DNA of 64,000 nucleotides. Source: Neomoorella carbonis (lineage in GTDB: Bacteria; Bacillota; DSM-521; Neomoorellales; Neomoorellaceae). This document shows, piece after piece, positions 18,702 to 28,761 of the stretch; position 1 is the first letter of the stretch, and every line of letters starts with the position of its first letter. Under the pieces are notes generated by a model. That model saw nothing but the letters and a program-made list of their open reading frames with translations. It had not been told where the DNA came from and made no database searches. The translations under genes and the position numbers were made by a program. The DNA is taken from contig NZ_CP136420.1 in NCBI RefSeq assembly GCF_045278715.1, positions 248,001-312,000 of the forward strand, given 5' to 3'.

Positions 18702-19883
18702 GTGGCCAAGTTAACCCTCAAAGACCTGGAGCTTCATAATAAACGCGTCCTGGTACGGGTCGACTTCAACGTTCCCCTGGAGGCAGGCCGGGTAACGGAT
18801 AATACCCGCATCCGGGCGGCCCTGCCGACCATCCAGTACCTTATTGACCACGGCGCCCGGGTAATCCTTATGTCCCACCTGGGGCGCCCCAAGGGCAAAG
18901 TCAAGGAAGAGCTGCGCCTGGACCCGGTGGCTAGAGAACTGGAAGGCCTCCTCGGCCGACCGGTACATAAAGTCAACGATTGTATTGGCCCTGAAGTTGA
19001 GGCCGCGGTAGCGGCTCTAAAACCCGGCGAGGTTCTCCTGCTGGAAAACCTGCGCTTTTACCCGGAAGAAGAGAAAAACGACCCTGAATTTGCCAGGAAG
19101 CTGGCCTCCCTGGCCGACCTTTACGTCAACGACGCCTTCGGCGCCGCCCACCGCGCCCATGCTTCCACCGAAGGCGTGGCCCACTACCTGCCGGCGGCGG
19201 CCGGGTTCCTGCTGCAGAAGGAAATCGAAACGCTGGGCAAGGCTCTGGCCGACCCGGAACGGCCCTTTGTGGCCATTATCGGCGGGGCCAAGGTATCCGA
19301 CAAGATCAGCGTTATCCGTAACCTCCTTACCAAAGTGGATACCCTGATTATCGGCGGCGGCATGGCCAATACCTTCCTGCGGGCGAAAGGTTATGCCATG
19401 GGCAAGTCCCTGGTGGAAGAAGATCAGGTCCCCCTGGCGCAAGAGCTTATGGCCACGGCAGAGCAGCAGGGGGTGAAGATGCTGCTGCCCCGGGATCTGG
19501 TGGTGGCCCAGGATTTCAAGGCCGATGCTCCTCACCAGGTAGTGGCTGCCAGCGCTGTCCCCGACGGCTGGATGGCCCTGGACATCGGCCCCGAAACGGC
19601 GCGGGAATACGCCGCTGCTTTGACCGGTGCCCGCACCGTCGTCTGGAACGGGCCCATGGGCGTCTTTGAAATGGAGCCCTTTGCTCACGGTACCGAGGCT
19701 GTGGCCCGGGCAGTGGCGGCCGTGGACGGCATGACCATCGTCGGCGGCGGGGACTCGGTGGCTGCGGTAGAAAAGGTAGGCGTGGCGGCAAAAATAGGAC
19801 ACATTTCCACCGGCGGCGGCGCCTCCCTGGAATTCCTGGAAGGCAAGGCCCTTCCCGGGGTAGTGGCCCTAACGGAAAAATAG
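18702..19883 (+). CDS. pgk: Phosphoglycerate kinase
   Basis: A 393-residue PGK converting 1,3-bisphosphoglycerate and ADP to 3-phosphoglycerate and ATP. Substrate-binding RVDFNVPLEAG, SHLGRPKG, the LLLENLRFYPEEEK segment, the adenine-binding GGAKVSDKI and C-terminal IVGGGDSVAAVEK are present. GTG start behind GGAGGAGG. Second gene of the glycolytic operon. Confidence 0.97.
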   Translation: MAKLTLKDLELHNKRVLVRVDFNVPLEAGRVTDNTRIRAALPTIQYLIDHGARVILMSHLGRPKGKVKEELRLDPVARELEGLLGRPVHKVNDCIGPEVEAAVAALKPGEVLLLENLRFYPEEEKNDPEFARKLASLADLYVNDAFGAAHRAHASTEGVAHYLPAAAGFLLQKEIETLGKALADPERPFVAIIGGAKVSDKISVIRNLLTKVDTLIIGGGMANTFLRAKGYAMGKSLVEEDQVPLAQELMATAEQQGVKMLLPRDLVVAQDFKADAPHQVVAASAVPDGWMALDIGPETAREYAAALTGARTVVWNGPMGVFEMEPFAHGTEAVARAVAAVDGMTIVGGGDSVAAVEKVGVAAKIGHISTGGGASLEFLEGKALPGVVALTEK

Positions 19884-19892
19884 GGTGAGGGA

Positions 19893-20654
19893 GTGATTAG
19901 CTTGCGCCGACCGATTATTGCCGGCAACTGGAAGATGCACAATACGACTGAAAAGGCCAGGGAGCTGGTTACCCTGCTAAGGCCCCTGGTAGGAGCCACC
20001 GACGTGGAAGTGGTCGTCTGCCCGCCCTTCACGGCCATAGCGGCAACAGTCAATGCTGCCGCCGGTTCCAATATCTCTGTCGGTGCCCAGGACCTTTTCT
20101 GGGAAGACGAGGGTGCTTATACCGGGGAAGTATCCGCCCCTATGCTGAAAGACCTCGGCTGCCGTTATGTTATTATCGGCCATTCCGAACGCCGCCAGTA
20201 CTTTGGCGAGACTGATGCCACCGTCAATAAAAAGCTCCATGCCGCCCTGCGCCACGGGCTGGTCCCCATCGTCTGCGTCGGCGAAACCCTGGCTGAAAGG
20301 GAAGCCGGTAAGACTCTGGACGTGGTCCGCCGTCAGGTCCAGGAGGGTTTAAAGGAGCTGGCGGCGGAACAAGTGGCAACCCTGGTGGTGGCCTATGAAC
20401 CCGTTTGGGCCATTGGCACCGGCCGGACGGCTACCGCAGCCGACGCCCAGGAGGTCATCGCCTTTATCCGGGAGACTTTAAGCGCCATGTATGGCGAAAA
20501 GGCGCAGGCCACCCGCATCCAGTACGGCGGCAGCGTCAAGCCGGAAAATATTGCCGAACTCATGGCCCAGCCGGATATTGACGGTGCCCTGGTAGGGGGC
20601 GCCAGCCTTGATGCTATATCCTTTGCGGCCATAGTCAACTACAAGGAACACTAG
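19893..20654 (+). CDS. tpiA: Triosephosphate isomerase
   Basis: A ~250-residue TIM barrel. IAGNWKMHN (Asn/Lys), VIIGHSERRQYFGE (catalytic His near 97), VAYEPVWAIGTG (catalytic Glu near 167) and the phosphate-binding YGGSVKPEN and GALVGGASL are intact. GTG 19893 is used here; TTG 19902 is also possible. Nine bp after pgk. Confidence 0.97.
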   Translation: MISLRRPIIAGNWKMHNTTEKARELVTLLRPLVGATDVEVVVCPPFTAIAATVNAAAGSNISVGAQDLFWEDEGAYTGEVSAPMLKDLGCRYVIIGHSERRQYFGETDATVNKKLHAALRHGLVPIVCVGETLAEREAGKTLDVVRRQVQEGLKELAAEQVATLVVAYEPVWAIGTGRTATAADAQEVIAFIRETLSAMYGEKAQATRIQYGGSVKPENIAELMAQPDIDGALVGGASLDAISFAAIVNYKEH

Positions 20655-20738
20655 CCGGTAGAGGGGGGACCGGGCGGTGCCAGCAGCGCCGCTTATCCCG
20701 TATCTCCCCAATAAAAGCAGGGAACAGGAGAAGCTATC

Positions 20739-22297
20739 TTGGTAAATGTTAATCGTCCTTTAATGTTAATGATCCTCGACGGATTTGGCCTGGGTCATCC
20801 GGGCGAAGGGAATGCCATCAGCCGGGGCCGTTTACCCAATTACCGCCGCCTGCTGGCCGAATACCCCCATACCCGCCTCCAGGCTTCCGGGGAAGCCGTG
20901 GGCCTGCCGGCAGGCCAGATGGGCAATTCCGAAGTAGGCCACCTGAATATCGGCGCCGGCCGCATTGTCTACCAGGAATTAACCCGCATAAGCCGGGCCA
21001 TCCGCGACGGTTCCTTTTTTACCAATGAAGTGCTCCTCAAGGCCGTGCGGGCGGCGAAGGAACGGGGCGGTGCCCTGCACCTGATGGGCCTGGTCTCCGA
21101 CGGCGGCGTCCACAGCCACCTGGAGCACATGTATGCCCTCCTGGAACTGGCCCAAAGGGAGGGACTGGAGCAAGTCTACATCCACGCCTTCCTGGACGGC
21201 CGCGATGTGCCCCCGGCCAGTGCCGCCGGCTATCTGGAGCAGGTGGAGGCGGAGTGCCGGCAGCGGGGCATAGGGGCTATCGCCAGCATCATGGGCCGTT
21301 ACTATGCCATGGACCGAGACCGGCGCTGGGAGCGGACGGAAAAGGCCTACCGGGCCCTGGTAGTGGGAGAAGGGCATCGCTTCCCTTCGGCAGGGGCGGC
21401 CATCCAGTCTTCCTATGACCGGGACATTACCGATGAATTCGTTGAACCTTCCATAATCACCCGCGCCGGCCGGCCCGTGGCGCTGGTCCGGGACAAAGAC
21501 AGCGTGATTTTCTTTAACTTCCGCGCCGACCGGGCGCGGCAGCTGACCCGGGCCTTTGTGGACAGGGAGTTCGAGCCCTTTGACCGTCCCGGCGGGCGCC
21601 TGGATATCGATTTTGTCTGCCTCACCCAGTACGACGTCACCATCCCGGCGCCGGTAGCCTTCCCGCCCCAGGTTTTGACCAACGTCCTGGGCGAGGTCAT
21701 AGCCAATAACGGGTTGAAGCAGCTGCGCATTGCCGAGACGGAAAAGTACGCCCACGTCACCTTTTTCTTTAACGGCGGCGTGGAAGAACCCTTCCCCGGC
21801 GAGGACCGCTTGCTCATTCCTTCGCCCAAAGTGGCCACCTATGATCAAAAGCCTTCCATGAGCGCCCGGGAAGTTACGGACGCCGTCCTGGAACGCCTGG
21901 ACAAATATGACTTTATCGTTTTGAACTTTGCCAATCCCGACATGGTCGGCCATACCGGCGACCTGGCGGCGGCCGTTGCTGCCGTGGAAACGGTGGACGA
22001 GTGTCTCGGCCGCATTGCCGCGGCCATGGAGGAACGCCGGGCGCCCCTTCTGGTTACGGCCGACCACGGCAACGCCGAAGAGATGCGGGAACCTAACGGT
22101 GAGCCCCATACGGCCCACACCAGCAATCTCGTACCCTTTATCCTGGTCGATGCTGGCTACCGGGGCGCTGCCTTAAGGGAAGGGGCTCTGGAGGACGTGG
22201 CCCCAACGGTACTGGACATCCTGGGGCTGCCCCAGCCGGCGGAGATGACGGGGAAAAGTTTGATAGAAAAAGCGAGTAAATACGGAGGTGTTTCTTA

Positions 22298-22298
<1 letters not shown>
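20739..22298 (+). CDS. gpmI: 2,3-bisphosphoglycerate-independent phosphoglycerate mutase
   Basis: A 519-residue manganese-dependent mutase. The metal site ILDGFGLG, phosphoserine motif GQMGNSEVGHLNIGAGR (Ser near 62), FLDGRDVPP, NFRADRARQ and the C-terminal ADHGNAEEM are present. TTG start behind AACAGGAGAAG. The stop codon overlaps the eno GTG (TAGTG), showing coupling. Confidence 0.97.
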
Positions 22299-23587
<1,289 letters not shown>

Positions 23588-23603
23588 CCTCTTTTAAGAA
23601 AAG

Positions 23604-23638
23604 AAACCCCGGCATGGTAAACCATGACCGGGGTTTAA
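23604..23638 (+). terminator. Terminator of the glycolytic operon
   Basis: Stem AAACCCCGG / CCGGGGTTT extended by CATGGT / ACCATG with a 2-nt apex, followed by TTTAATAT. Strong intrinsic terminator just after eno. Confidence 0.85.
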
Positions 23639-23709
23639 TATATCCGATTTCACAAGATAACTGGATAAGCGCTAATTGATGATGTATAATATGGGTGAGG
23701 TGATGGTGG

Positions 23710-23907
23710 ATGCAGGTTTTTTGTGTCATTGAGAAAACCGGGGATGAATACCTTGCTTATTGTGATGAATTGCGAGCTACCGCCAGCGGCGATACCGAAC
23801 AGGAAGCACTAAATAATTTAAAGGCGGCTATAGCCGAGTTGCTAAAACATTATGGCGAAGAGATTACCGGCCCGGGTAAAAAAAGAGTTCTGGTGGAGGT
23901 GGTTTAA
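23710..23907 (+). CDS. hicB: HicB-like antitoxin
   Basis: A 65-residue HicB N-terminal domain: VFCVIEKTGDEYLAYCDELRATASGDTEQEALNNLKAAIAE pattern (read in part as EYLAYCDEL, GDTEQEALNNL). Antitoxin partner of the mRNA interferase HicA. It lacks a C-terminal DNA-binding domain, as in short HicB forms. A TATAAT lies ~20 bp upstream. The HicA-like frame begins directly after its stop. Confidence 0.8.
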   Translation: MQVFCVIEKTGDEYLAYCDELRATASGDTEQEALNNLKAAIAELLKHYGEEITGPGKKRVLVEVV

Positions 23908-24141
23908 ATAGCTTCCTTACCAGAACTTACCTACAAACAGCTCGTCAACTTACTGAAGCATTTTAGCCTTAGTTTACGTGGCGAAGGTTCACCGATCATC
24001 ATAGGAAAAAATCGTAAAGGTAATAGTTTTACGGTGCATCATCACCCCAGTAAACGTGTAACTCCGCAAAAATTAGCTAAAATATTAAAATATCTCGAGG
24101 TTCCCCAGGAAGAATTTTGGAACTGGCATAGAAACCGATAA
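23908..24141 (+). CDS. hicA: HicA-like toxin with apparent ATA start
   Basis: A 77-codon frame directly after the hicB TAA with no ATG, GTG or TTG near its beginning. A strong GGTGGAGGTGG lies 6 nt before an ATA codon, making ATA the likely initiator. The protein has the HicA dsRBD-like layout: YKQLVNLLKHF, then GEGSPIIIGKNRKGN, TVHHHPSKRVTPQKLAKILK and VPQEEFW. The usual catalytic GSH(H) is GSP here, so ribonuclease activity may be lost or altered. Rare initiation could keep toxin below antitoxin. Alternatively the start was mutated and the pair is decaying. Confidence 0.65.
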   Translation: MASLPELTYKQLVNLLKHFSLSLRGEGSPIIIGKNRKGNSFTVHHHPSKRVTPQKLAKILKYLEVPQEEFWNWHRNR

Positions 24142-24156
24142 CTGGTACCAGTAATA

Positions 24157-24180
24157 AAAACCCGGAAATACCGGGTTTTA
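24157..24180. terminator. Bidirectional terminator between hicA and corA
   Basis: AAAACCCGG / CCGGGTTTT stem with an AAATA-type loop; A-run on the left and T-run on the right let it serve both the hicBA and the convergent corA transcripts. Confidence 0.75.
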
Positions 24181-24201
24181 ACTTTTATGGGTAAACTTAC
24201 C

Positions 24202-25152
24202 TTAGAACCAGCCCTTGCGCCGGAAGAAAAAGAGCATTACCCCGGCCAGCATAGCCATGACCCCCAGGACGGTAAAATAACCGTAGCGCCATTCCAGTTC
24301 CGGCATGTAGCGGAAATTCATGCCGTAGATGCCTGCGATGAGGGTTAAAGGCATCATGATTGTGGTGATCACCGTCAGGACCTTCATGATTTCATTGAGG
24401 CGGTTGGAGGTCAGGGAAAGGTAGATTTCCAGGGTGGAGCTGGCCAGGTCATGGAAGGTTTCCACCTGGTCGATCAGGCGCAGCATTTCGTTGTAGATAT
24501 CCAGGAAAAAGACCCGGTTTTCCGGCTTTACCAGCTTGAACTCGGGATAGGCCAGGAGGTTCAAAATATCCCGCTGGGCGCCAAGAATTTTGCGCAGCTT
24601 AATCGCCTGGCGCCTCAGGGTAAAGACTTGATTGAGAATCTGCCGGGTGGGACGGCGGAAGACTTCCTCCTCCAGGTATTCGATTTTGCCTTCAGTGCGG
24701 TCAAAAAAGGTAAAAAAGGTTTCCGTCAGGGGTTCGAGCAGGCTGTAAAGGATAAAGTCGGTGCCCTTCTGGAAAAGCTGCGGGTCCTGGCGGTACTGGT
24801 GCCAGAGTTTGGTCACGAATTCCAGTTCTTCCTGGTGGACGGTAACGATAAACCTGGGACCCAGGAAGACATTGAGAGCTGCCGTCAGGGAGCGCTGGCC
24901 GGCCTTCACACAACGCAGGGTGAGGAAGGCATATTCATCATACTGGGCGATTCCAGGACGGTAATGGGGGTGGCGGCAGTCTTCTATGGCCAGAGGGTGA
25001 AAATGGAAGAACTCCGTCAAACGGTCCAGTTCCGCCGGGGTCGGCTGTACCAGGTCCAGCCAGGTAAACTCCTCACCCTGCCGGGGCCGGAAACCGGGGG
25101 GCGGATTTTCCCTGAGTCCCTGTTGCGGGTGAAAAATTAAGAGGCGCTGCAT
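24202..25152 (-). CDS. corA: CorA-family divalent-metal (Mg2+/Co2+) channel
   Basis: A 316-residue CorA. A long cytoplasmic alpha/beta and coiled domain is followed by two C-terminal helices with the signature YGMNF (the GMN selectivity motif) between them and a basic tail RRKGWF. The frame is open 49 codons further upstream, but ATG at 25152 behind AGGTGAT gives the usual N-terminus. Monocistronic and convergent with hicBA. Confidence 0.93.
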   Translation of the reverse strand: MQRLLIFHPQQGLRENPPPGFRPRQGEEFTWLDLVQPTPAELDRLTEFFHFHPLAIEDCRHPHYRPGIAQYDEYAFLTLRCVKAGQRSLTAALNVFLGPRFIVTVHQEELEFVTKLWHQYRQDPQLFQKGTDFILYSLLEPLTETFFTFFDRTEGKIEYLEEEVFRRPTRQILNQVFTLRRQAIKLRKILGAQRDILNLLAYPEFKLVKPENRVFFLDIYNEMLRLIDQVETFHDLASSTLEIYLSLTSNRLNEIMKVLTVITTIMMPLTLIAGIYGMNFRYMPELEWRYGYFTVLGVMAMLAGVMLFFFRRKGWF

Positions 25153-25314
25153 GATTATCACCTGTAGTCGGGTTTTCTTTAGTTTACCACAAGAGCGGCT
25201 GTCAAGTACCGGGCTGCTGAATATTTCCCCTGCCAATATTGTTCCGGCGGGGGAGAGGGTGTTAAAATGGTAGATGGTAGCAAGGGTAATTAAAATCATA
25301 GGGGAGAGAAACTA

Positions 25315-25551
25315 TTGTCCAAACGTACTGCGGGTATAAGCTTACTGGCTATTGCCGCTTTTCTCCATGGGATTCACTACCTGGCGGCCGCTATCTTCGG
25401 TTCGGGAGTATCATCCTGGAGTAATGATCTATTCCGTTCTATGCTCGGCTATACGGCTCCCGGCATTGCTGCCTGGGCTAAAATAGCCCTGGCAGGCGGA
25501 ATTATTTACTTATTATGGGCGGAAATTGAAACATGGCGGCCAAAAAAGTAG
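25315..25551 (+). CDS. Small two-helix membrane protein
   Basis: A 78-residue protein starting at TTG behind GGGGAGAG. Two hydrophobic segments (residues ~6-30 and ~50-70) with a short polar link and a basic tail suggest an inner-membrane hairpin. Family not recognised. It overlaps the DUF72 gene by 19 bp, so the two are co-translated. Confidence 0.6.
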   Translation: MSKRTAGISLLAIAAFLHGIHYLAAAIFGSGVSSWSNDLFRSMLGYTAPGIAAWAKIALAGGIIYLLWAEIETWRPKK

Positions 25552-26336
25552 CGGCATACCAAATATATATCGGCACCTCGGGTTACAGCTACCGCGACTG
25601 GCGGGGCTTCTTTTACCCGCCGGGGCTGGCGGCGAAAGATATGCTGCCTTATTACGCCCGGGAATTCAACTTTACCGAGGTCAATTCCTCCTTTTATGTC
25701 CTGCCGCGGCCCCAGAACCTGGAGCAAATGGCCCGCAAGGTGCCGGACGGGTTTATTTTTGCCGTGAAAGCCTATCGTACCCTGACCCATGAGCGGGGTG
25801 ATAGCCTGGCCGGCGACAGCCGGCAGTTACGCCAGGCCCTCCAGCCCCTGGTGGACCGAGGCCAGCTGGGGGCCGTCCTGCTCCAGTTCCCCTTTTCTTT
25901 CCGCAATAACCAGGCCAACCGCGAGCATTTAACCAGGCTGAAAGAACTTTTGCCCGACGTCCCCCTGGTGGTGGAATTTCGCCACAACAGCTGGGTGAAT
26001 GACGCCGTCTGGGATTTCTTACAGCGTCACGAACTGGCCTATACCTGTGTCGATGAACCGGCCCTGCCGGGATTGGTGGGGCCGGTGGTCCGCTGTACGG
26101 CAGCAGTGGCCTACGTCCGTTTTCACGGTCGTAACGCGGCAAAGTGGTGGCATCATGAGGAAGCTTATGAGCGCTATGACTACCTTTACACTCCTGATGA
26201 ATTAAAAGAATGGCTGCCGGGCATAACTTACCTGGCCGGCCGGGCTCATCAGGTCTTTGTCGCCTTTAACAACCACTACCACTCCCAGGCGGTAACCAAC
26301 GCCAGGATGTTGAAGGAATTACTGGCCGGGGTTTAA
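25533..26336 (+). CDS. DUF72 family protein
   Basis: A 267-residue TIM-barrel-like DUF72 (YecE) protein: IGTSGYSYRDWRGFFYP at the N-terminus, NFTEVNSSFYVLP, FIFAVKAYRTLTH, LLQFPFSF, VEFRHNSW and the C-terminal VFVAFNNHYHSQAV. Function is unestablished. Ends convergently, overlapping the next gene by 4 bp. Confidence 0.88.
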   Translation: MAAKKVAAYQIYIGTSGYSYRDWRGFFYPPGLAAKDMLPYYAREFNFTEVNSSFYVLPRPQNLEQMARKVPDGFIFAVKAYRTLTHERGDSLAGDSRQLRQALQPLVDRGQLGAVLLQFPFSFRNNQANREHLTRLKELLPDVPLVVEFRHNSWVNDAVWDFLQRHELAYTCVDEPALPGLVGPVVRCTAAVAYVRFHGRNAAKWWHHEEAYERYDYLYTPDELKEWLPGITYLAGRAHQVFVAFNNHYHSQAVTNARMLKELLAGV

Positions 26337-27226
26337 AGGGTGTAAAAGTAAAGCCTCCCCTTTTCCAGGGTGCAGGCAACCCGGCCCTGGTCCTTTAGAT
26401 AGCTTAAAAATGCCGACACGCTGGTCAGGTTGAGGAAGTACTGGGGAATGTCCATAGGGATATTCACCTGGACGGCCAGCTCTGCCAGCAGGTCTTCCCG
26501 GGTCAGGGGGCGGGCCAGGAGTTCGGTAATCAGGTCCAGGCAGGCGCTGATTTGCCGGCGGTTTTCTGCCAGGACGGGGGCCGGGTCGGCAATAACCTCC
26601 GGGCTGTGGGCCGGCAGTAAATACTTAATCTCCAGGCCGGTGAGACACTCCAGGGTGGTCAGCTGGGCCTTGATGTCCTGCAGGTAGGGCAAAGGATATT
26701 TGGCCAGGATGGCCGGATGAAAGACAGCGTCGCCGCTGAAAAGGACACCATCGGGGGTCAGGAAAGCCAGGTGGCCGGCGGTGTGCCCCGGGGTGGCGAT
26801 GGCCTGGAGGCGCTGGTCCAGGAGCTTCAAAGGACCGGGATCGATGGTACCGTCGACCTCCACCGGCCGGGCGAATAAAAGAGGGATTTTAATTTCCGCC
26901 AAAGGCTGAGCGCCGTACAGGGTTTTTACTCCCAGCAGGTTATCTTCCATAAATATTTTTTCCCCGGGGGAAGCCAGGATTTTCAGGCCGGGATAAAATT
27001 CCTTTAACAGCCGGTGGGCGCCGTAATGGTCGGCGTGGCCGTGGGTGGTCAGGAGATATTTGGGTTTGAGGCCGCTGGCCGCCAGGGCGTCCTTGATTTT
27101 ATGGGCAATGGTATTGTTGATTCCCGAATCTATCAACAGGCAGTAACCGCTTTTAGTACTATACACGCCTGCATTGGTGGCGCCGGGGATATAGTAGGTA
27201 TGGCCGTGAATTTTTATTAGTTCCAC
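26333..27226 (-). CDS. Metallo-beta-lactamase-fold hydrolase
   Basis: A 297-residue protein with the MBL metal motif TTHGHADHYGAH, IDSGINNT, ATPGHTAGHLAFL and FSGDAVFHP. C-terminal helices with a winged-helix-like tail resemble glyoxalase-II/RNase-Z-like hydrolases of the 'LACTB2' type. Substrate unknown. Transcribed against DUF72. Confidence 0.85.
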   Translation of the reverse strand: MELIKIHGHTYYIPGATNAGVYSTKSGYCLLIDSGINNTIAHKIKDALAASGLKPKYLLTTHGHADHYGAHRLLKEFYPGLKILASPGEKIFMEDNLLGVKTLYGAQPLAEIKIPLLFARPVEVDGTIDPGPLKLLDQRLQAIATPGHTAGHLAFLTPDGVLFSGDAVFHPAILAKYPLPYLQDIKAQLTTLECLTGLEIKYLLPAHSPEVIADPAPVLAENRRQISACLDLITELLARPLTREDLLAELAVQVNIPMDIPQYFLNLTSVSAFLSYLKDQGRVACTLEKGRLYFYTL

Positions 27227-27318
27227 TCTGCTAGTTTTCCTTTCTGGTACAGTGGTAACACGCTACAGCATTATTTTAACATATTTACCTTTGAAGGGGG
27301 TAACCGCCCGGATGGCAT

Positions 27319-27340
27319 AAAAAAAGTGCCTCCCGGCACT
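27319..27340 (-). terminator. Terminator of the Cys-rich gene
   Basis: On the minus strand, AGTGCC-GGGA-GGCACT followed by seven T. It overlaps the last two bases of the gene upstream of it. Confidence 0.8.
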
Positions 27341-27539
27341 AGTCATTAATGGATACAAAGTCTTTACAATAACCATCCCCGTTGCGTGGCGGGTAAATGC
27401 GGCCGCAGCAGTTGTTGTCTAAGCAGTATATACATTCTGTCATTTCACACGGTATAATTTTACTTTGGGGAAGCGCCACCATAACCTTTTGTCCATCGAA
27501 GACATCTTTCCCACTGTTGCTATAAACCTCCTGGAGCAT
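27339..27539 (-). CDS. Small cysteine-rich protein
   Basis: A 66-residue protein with ATG behind GGGGGGAGGGACG. The C-terminal half has a cysteine cluster (PCEMTECIYCLDNNCCG, then GYCKDF) reminiscent of DUF1540-type metal-binding repeats; I am not certain of the family. Likely cytoplasmic metal or redox protein. The frame continues 17 codons upstream but without a better start. Confidence 0.6.
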   Translation of the reverse strand: MLQEVYSNSGKDVFDGQKVMVALPQSKIIPCEMTECIYCLDNNCCGRIYPPRNGDGYCKDFVSIND

Positions 27540-27744
27540 CGTCCCTCCCCCCTCTGAGGATATTGTATCATGTATACACCAAATCCCCAAATGCTTTCAC
27601 AGTCTATTTTACCATGATTTGTTGGGTTTTCCGGCTCGCAGGTTGAGGTTTTGGTCGCGCGGTAAGATTTACGTTTTTCCTTGCTTAACCGGGCGATTAT
27701 TTGTTAAAATTATGACGTCACGGCAGCGCAGCAGGGAGGTGAAG

Positions 27745-27972
27745 TTGTTGCTGCATACCATTATCCTGATTATTGATATACTGGTAGCCCTGGGACTGAT
27801 CGCTACGGTCCTTTTACAATCCGGTCGCAGTGCCGGTATTTCCGGTGCCATTGCCGGCGGCGCGGAAGCTATTTTTGGCAAGAAGAAGGGTCTCGATACC
27901 TTTCTCAACAAGGTTTCAGCAGTCCTGGCCGGTTTGTTCCTGGTATTGACTTTGCTCCTTTCGGTTATTTAA
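27745..27972 (+). CDS. secG: Protein-export membrane protein SecG
   Basis: A 75-residue SecG: two transmembrane helices flanking the conserved LLQSGRSAGISGAIAGGAEA loop and FGKKKGLD. Auxiliary subunit of the SecYEG channel. Start is TTG 27745 or 27748 behind GGGAGGT; the longer frame upstream is not conserved. A TTGCTT - 18 bp - TAAAAT promoter lies ~35-65 bp upstream. It precedes rnr and smpB-ssrA, a common Firmicute arrangement. Confidence 0.93.
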   Translation: MLLHTIILIIDILVALGLIATVLLQSGRSAGISGAIAGGAEAIFGKKKGLDTFLNKVSAVLAGLFLVLTLLLSVI

Positions 27973-28105
27973 TTGGCAATCACCCGGGGTCGGTTAAATT
28001 TTTTCCCCAACATGCATGAGGCTTGTTTTGCCGGGTACATTCCTTGGTGAAATGAAACTGTATGGGCGGCGGCGCCCAATTTTTTTCATGGAGGTTGATG
28101 TTTCA

Positions 28106-28657
28106 ATGATCCGGCAGGAAGCACTGCAACTAATGGAAAAGCACGTAAAAAATATAAACCTGCGCAAGCACGCACTCGCCGTGGAGGCAGTAATGCGCGC
28201 CCTGGCGCGGCACTTTGGCGAGGATGAGGAAAAATGGGGCCTGGCCGGTTTGCTCCATGATATCGACTATGAAAGCACCAAGGACGATCCCGACCGGCAC
28301 AGCCTGGTGGGGGCGGAAATGCTGGCCCGGGAAGGTTTGCCTGAAGAGGTGGTTTACGCCGTTAAGGCTCATAACGAGCGCCACGGCCTGCCCAGGACGG
28401 ACTTGATGAGCAAGGCCCTGTATGCTACCGACCCCCTGACGGGCTTGATTGTAGCCGCGGCCCTCATTCGCCCCGAAAAGAAACTGGCCATCGTGGACGT
28501 TCCTTTCTTACTTAACCGTTACCATGAGAAATCCTTTGCCCGCGGGGCCAGCCGGGAGACTATAGCCGCCTGCAGCGAGCTTGGTCTCTCCCTGGAAGAC
28601 TTCATGCATATCGGCCTGGAAGCCATGAAGGAAATTGCCGGCGAACTGGGCCTTTAG
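28106..28657 (+). CDS. HD-domain hydrolase
   Basis: A 183-residue HD-superfamily protein (metal-dependent phosphohydrolase) with GLLHDIDYESTKDDPDRHS, the second His in VYAVKAHNERHG and an Asp in YATDPLTGLIVAAAL. Substrate unknown; small HD proteins of this type often sit in the secG-rnr region of clostridia. A terminator follows, so rnr has its own transcription or readthrough. Confidence 0.82.
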   Translation: MIRQEALQLMEKHVKNINLRKHALAVEAVMRALARHFGEDEEKWGLAGLLHDIDYESTKDDPDRHSLVGAEMLAREGLPEEVVYAVKAHNERHGLPRTDLMSKALYATDPLTGLIVAAALIRPEKKLAIVDVPFLLNRYHEKSFARGASRETIAACSELGLSLEDFMHIGLEAMKEIAGELGL

Positions 28658-28661
28658 ACAG

Positions 28662-28690
28662 GATACCCGGAAAGCATCCGGGTATCTTTT
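28662..28690 (+). terminator. Terminator after the HD gene
   Basis: Stem GATACCCGG / CCGGGTATC with a 7-nt loop and five T. Textbook intrinsic terminator. Confidence 0.85.
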
Positions 28691-28761
28691 TACCGGTGCA
28701 GCAGGAAATAATATAGCGAGGGATATATCCCGTCCAGGAAACATGGGGAAAGGAAGCCTGT

